Source: Mesostigma viride (lineage: Eukaryota > Streptophyta > Mesostigmatophyceae > Mesostigmatales > Mesostigmataceae). From it: a DNA stretch of 47,500 nucleotides. Under the pieces are notes generated by a model, which searched no databases, was not told the DNA's origin, and saw only the letters and a program-made list of their open reading frames with translations. Within the stretch, counting starts at the first letter, position 1. Every line of letters begins with the position of its first letter. The stretch is from the NCBI GenBank assembly GCA_009746045.1, contig RPFO01000398.1, positions 1 to 47,500 on the forward strand, read 5' to 3'. Shown piece after piece: positions 38,801-47,500 of the stretch. Made by a program: the position numbers and the translations under genes.

Positions 38801-41800
38801 CATCTGTCAGCCTGACATCGCAGCATGCTCTAAATGGGGGGACTGGGCGCAGACCTTCCGGCTTTTGAGAGGCACCACAGTGACAGTCCTTATACTATAA
38901 TGACCACTAGTATATTTATACCAGTCATTGCAAAGCCCTATTAAGACTTGCTTTCCCTTTGGCTCCGGTTCTTGTACCTTAACCTAGCTACTGCCTGTGT
39001 GTTGAAAGCCAAGGCTCTGCTCTTAAAAGGGTCTGTTCCCATCTCCCAGGGTGCATGGTGTCAAGCGTGAGATGCTTCGTGCTGACTTTGATGTTGGCCC
39101 GACAAAGAGGAACGAAGGGCCCTTGTGTCTCTGGAATGTTCTTCCCAGCGGCAGGCCCACCTTGTGTAGCGTCATCTTTGCCTCTGCTCACCATGTTTTC
39201 TTCCGTGTCACATCCAACTGGCATCCCTCTTCCTGCCAACCTTGCAGGCTCCCCCCGTGCCGCGCTGCCCAACTCCACACACGCCTTTGTGCGCATCGTG
39301 CTCTTCAACGACACGCTCAAGCGTGTCAGCTCGCTCCACGTGCGTAAAACGTGGCTTGCGCAAGGTCTAGGGGCTTGCAACTTGTCAGCCCACAAGCGTG
39401 TGCAGTTCACGGCTGCATCAAGCATTCCCTGCACATTGGTCCCTTAATGCTTAGCCCACTCGCGCATATCTGACTGCAACGTAGCATTCCTTCCAACTGT
39501 TTTCGGTCCGATTGTGCCATTTGCGCTGCAGCAGCTGTCTGGGGAGGAACCTGCAATCCCACTGGTCCTTTCTACATGATCAGGACGAACTCTATACAGG
39601 AATTGGCTCCTGCTCACTTTGACAGCCTCGTGCAAGAGGGTGCCCTTAATGTGGGAGAGCAGGTCTCGCATGAGTTGTGGACATCCAGTATCTCGGTTCT
39701 TCCGCGGTCGAGAGCTATTTGCAAGAACTGGCTGAGCTTTTACCTACATCTGGGTGTTGTTGCACCTGCCTGCCTGCCTGCCTGCCTGCCTAGCAACCCA
39801 CCTCTGCTCACATAACTACCTGTGGGATGTGTGCTTCTTGCCTGCACTCATATGCCCGTTGTGGTGCCAGTTCATCGACCTCGCTGGCTCCCAGGCGCTG
39901 GCCAACCACAGCCACCACCTGCCGTCACGCCACAGCGTCGCGCCTGCGGGCGTGCCCCTGCTGGCGGCGGCGCAGCAGTGGCAGCAGCACCATCGGGGCC
40001 TCGTGCGCCAGCAGCTACTCGCGCTCAACCGCGTGATCGGGGAGCTGGCCGCGCGTGCCGAGGCGCAGCAGCTGCAGGAGCAGCAGTGGGAGGGGCGCGC
40101 GGGCGCGCTCGCGGCCACGTTGCCGGGTGGACCCGCGATGGGCCCCATCGTGTCTGCCCGCACCACACGCCTCACGCAGGTATGGAGAGAGGGGCGCATT
40201 TGGCTGAGAGGGTCTGTACCTTTCTGAGAGGGTTGTATTCTGCTGTCATGGTACGGACATGCGTGCGTGATGCTACTTGTTAGCACCTGGGCAACCTTGC
40301 TTGGGATCTGCAGAAATTCATCGGAAACGATCATGCCAGGCACGCAGAGTGGGCTCTCGTGGCTGCAGTCAACACGGACGCCTCCTGTAGCCCACCCTTG
40401 ACCACCTGTCTCACCCTCAACTGTCACGGAGGAGATCCTACGAACCTGGACATCGTGCTCATGTGCTAGGATGGCTGACATGAGGCAACACCATACTGTC
40501 CTGCCTTGCATCCCCCCCATGGCATCCCCAGGTGCTGGCGCCGCTGCTGGCTGGCAACTGCAAGACCTTCCTTCTGCTGGCGCTGTCCCCCGCGGCTGGG
40601 GACTATTTGGACACTGCGCACGCGGCGCGCTTGGGCCAGCGTGCACGCGCCATCGCAACACCCTGCATGCGCGGCGCGCTTGCGGGCAACGCGGGCCTGA
40701 CTCTTGACGACGTCGACATGCAGCCGCTGCCCCAGGTGCTCTCGTGGCTGCGGGCACGCGCCATGGACAAGCAGCAGCAGCAACGCCAGCTGCAGCTGCA
40801 GCAGGAACAAGCGCGGGCAGGCACAGCCGCGAGGCAGGCGTGGCAAGGGGGTGAGGAGCAGCAGTCACTGTCCAGCGGGACTGCCATGCTACTGGGTCTC
40901 CAGAACGGTGTCAGGGGGACAGGTGGCGAAGTCTCGCGCAATCTTAGCACAGGCGGTGAAGGCATGGACCGCCGCAGCGCAGGAGGGTCATACCCTCGCC
41001 AGACCGGTAGACATGGGCAGAGCCTTGATGGGGAGACAAGCCAGCGGCATGGGCGAGAAGACGCCAACGGTTGGCTCCACGCACGTGATGTGCATGAGGG
41101 CAGCGTGGACGCCTCGCGTGCAGACCGCCAGCAGGCATGGGACACGGTGGCGGGCGGTGCCGCCTACCGCACGCCCCGCGCGTCGTCTGACTTCTGGAGC
41201 AGCATCCAGTCATGTGTTGACGCGGTGCAGGAGAGTGTGGTCGGGAAGTTGACCGACGACCCGGAGGGCAGCAGCCACGACGTGGCGGGCGAGGGGCCAG
41301 CTGCGAGAAGCGCGGACGTTGCGCAGCCAGCAGCCGGCAGTAACGCAAGTGTTTGGAACCGTGGGGGCGAGGCGATTGGAGGGGGAAGCCAGCGCGGCTC
41401 GCGGGCTGCGGGGGATACCGGGGACCAGAGGGCCGATGGGTATGGGGCCCCGGCTGCCAGCAAACAAACGCGCGCCCCTCGCATGAGCGCAGACATACTG
41501 CGGCAGTGGGCGTCACCCACAGGGAATGATGGTCCCGGTTCGCCCCTGGACGCGTGGGGGGATGGCGACTGGCTCTCGGCTGGCGGTGGCCACTCCACAG
41601 TGGAGGAGGCTGCGCTGATGCGGCACGAGCAAGGGGGTGGCGCCGTGCAGGGTCTTGGAGCCGATATCACGTCCACAGGTGTGCGCAGTATGTCAGATGG
41701 TGGCGCCGGTGGTGCCCAGGCCAACAAGAAAGCGGGGGGGGCACTCCTGAACGGGGGCGTCGAGCCAGCAGATGCCAGCAGAGACGCGTACGGTGCGGGC

Positions 41801-44800
41801 AGGGACGGCAGTGATCGGGCAGGCCGCAGCGCGGTGGGCAACATGGCGGTGGAAGCACAGAGGGCTGGCGTCGATAGAAGCCAGGCCAATGCCAGTTACC
41901 CTGTTGCGACCGCCAGGGAAAACTTCGCAATCGGGTCCAGTCACGGTCGTGGCAGTGAGGCGAGCAGCTGGAGAGATGACAGTGGGCTTCCAGACCGGGG
42001 CCGCGCACTGCAGATGCTAGCAGAAGGGTCCCTTGGGCTCGGCACCCCGTCCCCTCTGGCCAATCGTGGCGGCCGGCCCGGGTCCGCCGGCATCACGGGG
42101 GGCCCGCGTGCGGGTGACGTTGGCCAGCAGGCGGAGCCGTTGCTGGAAGTTAGCAGTGAGCTGCAGCGGCTTAAAGCGGAGTTCCAGGAGATCTACCGCG
42201 CGACCGTGCAGCTGGACAGCGACTGCAGCATGTCCTCCATGGCGTCGGCGGGGCGCCACCTGGCGGCGGGAGCCACCCCGGCGGGGGTACCGAGAGCGCC
42301 CCCCTCATCGGCCACTCGCACGCAAATGGGTGGATACATGGGCGCTGGCCACTGGGCCGGCGGCATCGATGACCGGGATGGCGTGGATGGAAGCGAGGGC
42401 GCCTTTGGCCGGGTGCTGGTCGAGCAGCGACCCGATCCCGAGGAGCCCAGGCTCGGTTGGGGTGAGCCCTGGGGCGCTGCCAGGGATGGTGGTCGGTCTG
42501 GCCGCTCACAGACCGACGGCAGCGCATCGCGCAAGGAGGGAATGCCGCGCGCAGTGGACGACTCGCTGGAGAAGCGGTGGGAGGCGATCCGGGGGCAGGC
42601 GCGCGAGGTTGACGGGGAAGCGGAGAAGCATGCGCAGGGAGGAGGGGAGGAGGGGAATGGGGACGGCCCGCCCTCGCCCTCACGCTGGGATCTTGACTTG
42701 TCGGCGACGGCGTTGTCGGAGGGCCCCTCGGCGATGGAGACGGAGCTCAAGGAGGAGCTGGATGAGGCCAATAGCCAGCTGGGCAGCTTGAAGAAGAACT
42801 ACGATGCGGTGCTCGCCGTGCTGCAGGTGGGTGGGGGGTGGGAGAGAGGCTCATGCGTGGAAGTCGGGGAAAGAGAGGAGGGGGGCCAGGAATTTTTTTT
42901 TTTAAGGAAGTACAACTCATCGCTGATTTGACCTGCCACCTTTGGCTCAAGGATGCGGAAATTTGAGGTGGACCCGGTGGGGAGGGCGGGCTTGCATGGT
43001 GTTGCTGGCTAGGTGGTGGTGGTGTGGGGATGTTGGCGAGAAAGAGGGGGGCCGGGACTTGAAGGACATATCTGCAGGACCCACAATTCGGCATGCCTGG
43101 TGGGACGGAATTAGCATGCTCTGCCCCTGCTTGCCAAAGACTGGGTCATTCTTGGCAACATCTTCAGCATGTGGTCTCTACAATCAGGCATTACCTTCCC
43201 TCCATCCTTGAGCATGTGCTATATATTCTTGCCACACGAAGGAGCCAGGAATATGTTGCCCATGTTGTGCTCGTGTCTGCCCATCTATACAAGTCTGTTG
43301 TTCGATCCCATGCTGCACCCGTGTGCCATAAGAGTATGGCATGTATACTCAACCCTTTCTCTCTGCTTGTGGCCAACTGTGCGGCGATGTGGCGATGTTG
43401 CGACGTTGCGTGCGCACTCGTGCGGCCATGTTGCTTGTGCGGTGACGTTGCGCGTGCCAGCGCGACAAGCGCAAGTGCCAGGCCGCCACGGAACGCGTGA
43501 CGGAGCTTGAGCGCGACATGATGGAGGCGGCGGCCTCCTACGAGGTGCAGGTGAGGCGCCAGGCCCAGGCTTGGTGGCGGTGCAGGCCTTGTTGGCCGCG
43601 TGGCTGACGTAGTTAGGCCAGAAGGGGCACGAGGATAGCCTGTTGTCACATGTCGGGGACCGCTAGAGTAAGCGCTGTTGATGTGGTGTCTTTAATCGTG
43701 GAATTATAGATAGACCCGTGATGACTATATTCCTTGTTAGGAGTGCAGCTCACACGTGCCTTGTTTGAGCAACCCGGGCTTCTTTGGGTGGTTTTGACCA
43801 AACTTTGTGGTATTTCTCTTCTCTCCGCCATGAATAGGTGCATGCCAACATGGCTCTTTGATCATGGAATTATAGATAGACCCGTGATGACTATATTCCC
43901 AGGTCCCATCTGTCCTTCCAGTCTTATTGATTTTTTCGCACGAGCAGGCCACACAGCTCCCTGTGGGCTGGCAGCGGCTCCTCTTGCTCTAATGACTGTG
44001 CATGGCCCTCTTTTTCCGATGCCATGCCTGCTGGTGTGTACTGGTGCCCACCCCTGCCTTACAACCCTGTCATTTGTATGGCCACCCGTCTCAGCTCGAC
44101 AACCTGCGCATCGAGAACCTGAGCCTGCGCTCCAAAGTGCGCTACCTCGAGGGCGAGTCGCAGTTCTCCGATCTGTTCGAGCGCTACGAGCAGGAGGTAG
44201 GCGGGTGGGCGCACACGGCCGTGGCATCTGCATCCGCAGCATGCGCAGTCTTTGCAGCAGAAAGGAACATCAGCAACATTGCCCCTGCCTTGCTCCTTGT
44301 TTGCACCATGGGCTTCGCTAGTGGCGGTTGGGTAATCGCCGAGGCAGTGTCAGCGAAGTGGTTTTTAGTGTCAGCTTGCCTGCGGAGGTGGCCTTGGCAC
44401 GGCTGCCATGGTTTCCGTTTCTGTCCTGTTTGTCAGGTACCAGGCTGCATCCTTGCTGGTACACTCATGGCTGTGCAGCGTGCCCCCTTTGAGAAATTCT
44501 CTGTCAGATTTACAACCGCGGCCTTGCCATGTAACAAGCTCGAGGATCTGGAGACTGGAGCCATCGTAAGCATAGGCATAGTCGCCAAACAGATGGCCAG
44601 GAGCGGACGACGCTGTGGCTGTGGAACAAACGATAATAGATACGAGGGTGGTGCAAAGGCGACTCTCGTCAACAATGTCAGGGCTGCCTTTTCCTCAGTG
44701 TCGCCCTCTCCTTGCGTATATGGACACAATTGCGTCTCCCACCCCGCGCGCGTGACAGGTGTCAGCGTTGACCGCGGAGGTGCTCTCCCTGCGCGCGGAG

Positions 44801-47421
44801 ACGCACTCGCTGCAGTGCCGCCTCCTCTTTGGCACCGCCGACACGGCCGATGGGGACGACGCAGCCAAGGGCTCCGACAACCACCACCGGGATAGCAGCC
44901 GCGACAAGGGCATGAGCATGTCCCTGACGATCGCCGGCCAGCCCGACGCAGGCAACGTTGCCAAGGGCTGGCACAGCGACACGCAATCTCCCTACCCGCC
45001 CCGGCCGGGCTCTGCGGCTACGCCCCTGTCGGCCCCACAGGGCACGGGGGCCGCTGGGCCGGTCCCTGGGGCGGCACCACGCACGCGCAGGGAGGAGAGC
45101 GAGGGCCGCCAGATGCTGCTGCTCCGGCGCAGCCTGAAGAAGCTGCAAGCGGAGAACCAGGCGATGGCGGATGAGCTCGCGGGGCTGAAGAGGAGGGAGA
45201 GGTAGGCAGAGGCGGAAGAGGGGAGAGAGCTGAAGCTCCGGGGAAAAGCGGAGGCATGGGGCTACAGTGTTGGCAAGGGCCTAAAGAGAACCAAGAGGCT
45301 GAAGAGCACACAGGTTGCGTGGCTGATGGGGAAGGAAAAGTTTTGTGTTTGGAGAGCAGGGGAATTTACCGTAGGCTGGAAGATGGGCATTCGGCAGGTT
45401 TCATTTGTCCATATTCAGCTCTTAACAGGACATTACCGTTGCATCTACCTTGCGCAGGTAAAAAGCAAGGGATGCTAGTTAGCACGAGGGATGCTAGTTA
45501 ATATGAGGTGCTGGCTTGTGGAGGTCCAGAGTTCAGCCGTGGTCAACCAGGAGTCACCTTTGGCCGGCTTCCGCCGGCGTGACCCAGGGATTAGTACTCC
45601 TACTCACATTCGCCCCCGTGGGGCTAGCAGTTAGATTCGATCCACTGGTTCATATTGGAGAATTTCGGACACACTTGCACCACTCTCCGGTAAAGAGCTT
45701 TTTTCGCAGTAAGGCCATAGCTTGGGATGCCTTCGGATCAGGAGGCCCCTGTAGCCGCGAAATCATGCAAGAGGTGCTGTGTCAGAATCCAGTATGGTAC
45801 CAAACTATTTCACGTTAGAGCACGGGAGCTTATAACCCGTACATCCATTCCTGCTGCCCTGTCATTATTACCACCACTTTCACAGCCAAGCACCAGGGAC
45901 TACTTGTTTGCACTCTGTCTGGTCCCCATTTTGGGCATGGAGACCATTCTCGCCTCTTCGTATGGAAGTCCCCAAGAATCAAACCTGACCAGCAACGCAC
46001 CTGACACATATGCCCTGCTGTATACACCTGGGGCAACAGGCATTTCGAGCTACACCAACGGTCCGCAGAGGACTACACACGGCGCGCAAACAAGCTACAA
46101 AGGTGTGTTTCTTATCTCTCGGCGGTCCAACGTGAACGGATAACAAGGTTTTAGAGACCATGATTCACAGACATTTCGCCGGTCGTAATGGACAGTTCAA
46201 AGAGGTGCGTTGTGCCGGATCAACATGACATTGAAGGATTCTGAGTGTGGATTGGCGTGTATTGCCTGACAGGTGGTATGCATGCTGTCTTCTATTTTTG
46301 CCCAGTGCTTTCTTCTGGTATCTGCATAGCACTGACCAGTGCAACGACCCATCATGGTACCCACGGCAGGGTGCGCAAACCTGTTTCCCCAAATCCATGT
46401 TCATGTATAATGTGTTTGCGGGACGCAGCAGCCACCAATATGTGCTACCATGCCCCCTATACCATACTGTCCGACCAGAATCTGACCTTATCTGGGGATG
46501 CCCTTGCTTCTCGGCTTTTGCCCTGCCGATTTTTTTTTTGCCTGCCCTTCGCACCCCCCAGGGAGCTGGCTGGCAAGGACGAGGAGGTGCTCGCCGTCGG
46601 CATCAAGGCAGCCGATGCATTTGCCAAGCAGGACGCCGCTGAGCTGGCACTGCAAGAGGCGAGGAAGCGGGAGGAGGTGGCAATCAAGGAGAAGGGGCGG
46701 CTGCAAGCACAAGTGGAGGAGCTCAGCCGCGAGTTGTACCTCGTCCGGCAGGTGCATGGCTTCGCACGTGCTTTTGCCTGTCATCACGTTCGTATGGTGC
46801 CTCAAGCGGCATGCGTGCACGTGTTTTTCCCATCCATTCTGTGTTCACCATTGTAGCCATGTGGTAGTGGTGCGTGTGGAGTGAAGACAGGCACATAGGA
46901 CCTACTTTTAAGTTTCGTGGTAGTATTTTATTTTGATAGTTTACTTTGGCATGCATGGGATGCAATGCAGAATTGCCTTGAATCCAAGCCAGCATCACCA
47001 GGCTGGAATGATGATAGAAGGTACTACTCGTTTTTTTTTTCGCCTGTTGACTGATGACAGGTCTTCTGGGGAAATATTGAAGGCATGCATTGCCATTGCG
47101 TGCGTGCAAAGTAAGCTTATTTTAACGTGTGATTGACCTTGATGGCAGACTTTACTGCAATGTTCTTCTAGTTGTTTCCTTTAGGCTTTTCCTTTTTTGC
47201 CTGGCTACCTGGCCACAGTTCAAAGGCAACTGACCATGGTCTAACATGTTAATGTCTTCACAAAAACGCCAACTACCCACCGTCCTCTTCCTTGGCATGG
47301 ACAGGAGAAGCGCAAGGGCCTCGTGCTCGCCAAGATCGCCAACGCCGCGGTCCACAATGGGAGCGGCATGGCGAGGAAACTGTGGGGGCGGCCCATCAGC
47401 ACGGTGCGGCTCTGGATTTGA
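32824..47421 (+). CDS. Divergent kinesin motor protein with coiled-coil tail
   Basis: Microtubule-motor family member. Exons: 32824-33020, 33113-33139, 34199-34289, 35710-35794, 36361-36465, 37230-37325, 37404-37438, 38440-38580, 39248-39339, 39871-40179, 40532-42826, 43461-43550, 44095-44196, 44759-45201, 46562-46751, 47305 onward. All are GT-AG. Phases agree except between 37438 and 38440, where a small exon or shifted boundary is missing. Motor landmarks in order: VFCRFRPLP, DVFDAMG, Walker A GQSGAGKTHTIMG (about residues 131-143), LSYWEVNHSEAIDLL, a switch I relic LPNSTH, switch II DLAGSQ, QLLALNRVI, TRLTQVLAPLLAGNCKTFLL and RARAI near residue 430. A long Gly/Ser-rich stalk and then coiled coils follow, about 1470 residues in all. 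A stop TGA occurs at 47419, but a donor-like ACG|GTGCGG just before it leaves the true end open. The subfamily is not assigned. Confidence 0.9.
34312..34736. repeat. 47-bp minisatellite, nine copies
   Basis: Near-identical units beginning GCATCTGGAGTAAGG and ending ATTATGATAGAG; the first unit carries an extra CT. It lies in the kinesin intron 34290-35709, shortly after the donor. Every unit contains a GAG|GTAAG-like motif (GAGTAAGG). Confidence 0.97.
35283..35329 (+). mobile_element. Solo LINE 3' tail in kinesin intron
   Basis: TGCTACATGATCTCCCAACG, then GAGGCGTG and an ATTTAATTTAA tail, matching the 3' end of the LINE fragment at 21495-21545. Only the last roughly 50 bp are present, so it is an extremely 5'-truncated insertion or a remnant. 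Confidence 0.7.
35377..35630. repeat. 28-bp minisatellite, nine copies
   Basis: Nine units of TGCATCGAAGAGCGTCCCTA followed by ATAACACC with a few point variants (GAT for GAG, TTG for TCG). It lies in the same kinesin intron as the 47-bp array, about 80 bp before the acceptor of the P-loop exon. Confidence 0.97.
37676..37900 (-). pseudogene. LINE reverse transcriptase C-terminal fragment in kinesin intron
   Basis: The minus strand encodes FGAMGPLTFAIFKECC, REDRLDLEGQRAPW and RTWTSYWRQRLSVALTRAMA with no frameshift across these blocks, the best-preserved copy of the family A segment also found at 7.7 and 12.0 kb. It lies antisense within the kinesin intron between 37438 and 38440. Flanks 37500-37675 and 37900-38200 show no further recognisable element. 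Confidence 0.7.
40532..42826 (+). CDS. Large kinesin exon: end of motor domain and stalk
   Basis: Single 2295-nt exon (765 codons) in phase 0, with acceptor CATCCCCAG and donor CTGCAG|GTGGGT. It starts with the last motor helix (VLAPLLAGNCKTFLLLALSP and RARAI), passes a Gln-rich stretch KQQQQRQLQLQQEQ, and continues through about 450 Gly/Ser/Ala/Asp-rich, probably disordered residues. Two heptad-like segments lie near its end: SSELQRLKAEFQEIYRATVQ, and ETELKEELDEANSQLGSL leading into LAVLQ. GC content and G/C third positions are much higher than in the flanking introns, supporting translation in this frame and not the long antisense frames. Confidence 0.88.
43461..46751 (+). CDS. Kinesin coiled-coil tail exons
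   Basis: Four short exons of the same gene. 43461-43550 gives RDKRKCQAATERVTELERDM. 44095-44196 gives LDNLRIENLSLRSKVRYLEG. 44759-45201 runs from VSALTAEVLSLRAETHSL through a Pro/Gly-rich linker to LLLRRSLKKLQAENQAMADE. 46562-46751 gives ELAGKDEEVLAV and then an Ala/Glu/Lys-rich helix. Leucine-rich heptads and charged residues indicate dimerising coiled coil. The joins are in phase (0, 0, 0, then 2 to 1). Confidence 0.85.
43703..43900. repeat. 33-bp direct repeat flanking 130 bp in an intron
   Basis: GGAATTATAGATAGACCCGTGATGACTATATTCC occurs as two near-exact copies, at about 43700-43733 and 43865-43898, within the kinesin intron 43551-44094. No inverted ends or coding sequence lie between them. 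Confidence 0.85.
45202..46561. other. Kinesin intron, no element recognised
   Basis: A 1.36-kb intron between two coiled-coil exons. It has a short duplicated GGGATGCTAGTTA motif near 45469-45502 and no gene or transposon end that I can identify. Confidence 0.45.
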
Positions 47422-47500
47422 CGTTGTTTTGAATAGAAGCTCGTTGTTATACATAGAGGCTTGCCTTGGACAACTTGTCGGCAGGGTGTGAAGCCAAATG

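Noticed and set aside
40603-42771. Long minus-strand and alternative-frame open frames
   Set aside because: Shadows of the GC-rich 765-codon kinesin exon, which joins in phase at both ends and carries motor-domain motifs at its start.
45630-45660. A tRNA B-box-like GATTCGATCC motif
   Set aside because: No matching A box or cloverleaf stems could be found around it.

Overview
The window looks like nuclear DNA of a eukaryote, most probably a green alga or a related protist. The evidence is long spliceosomal genes with canonical GT-AG introns, GC-rich exons set in less GC-rich introns, and many eukaryotic mobile elements. A Golgi nucleotide-sugar transporter whose C-terminal motifs closely match land-plant GONST5/UDP-GalT1 proteins points to the green lineage. 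The taxon cannot be fixed from the sequence alone. No rRNA, tRNA or CRISPR array was recognised.

Three protein genes can be reconstructed exon by exon. (1) Positions 1905-6345, plus strand: the last four exons of a drug/metabolite-transporter family nucleotide-sugar transporter. Its 5' part was not found and may lie left of a (GA)n tract over 1.1 kb long. (2) Positions 31406-22267, minus strand: a ZC3H3/plant C3H7-type protein with four CCCH zinc fingers and a long low-complexity N-terminus. (3) From 32824 to the right end, plus strand: a divergent kinesin with at least 16 exons. It keeps its Walker A loop but has lost the usual switch I and switch II signature residues. Genes 2 and 3 lie head to head across about 1.4 kb that may be a shared promoter region.

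From about 6.3 to 22 kb I find no intact gene. This stretch is a graveyard of LINE (non-LTR) retrotransposon pieces: ORF1-like and reverse-transcriptase C-terminal fragments, and repeated 3' ends with a small hairpin followed by a TTAATT-type tail. They lie in both orientations, with DNA transposons nested among them. A 1.49-kb hAT-type element with an exact 8-bp target duplication sits inside one LINE 3' end, and a paralogous LINE copy in the same window supplies the empty site. A 1.34-kb piggyBac-type element bounded by TTAA and a hairpin MITE lie in introns of the transporter gene.

Introns of all three genes carry repeats: GA and AGCC microsatellites, 47-bp and 28-bp minisatellites of about nine copies each, and solo LINE tails. 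I found no multi-gene operon-like system. The most unusual items are the degenerate kinesin motor and the well-resolved transposon nesting.
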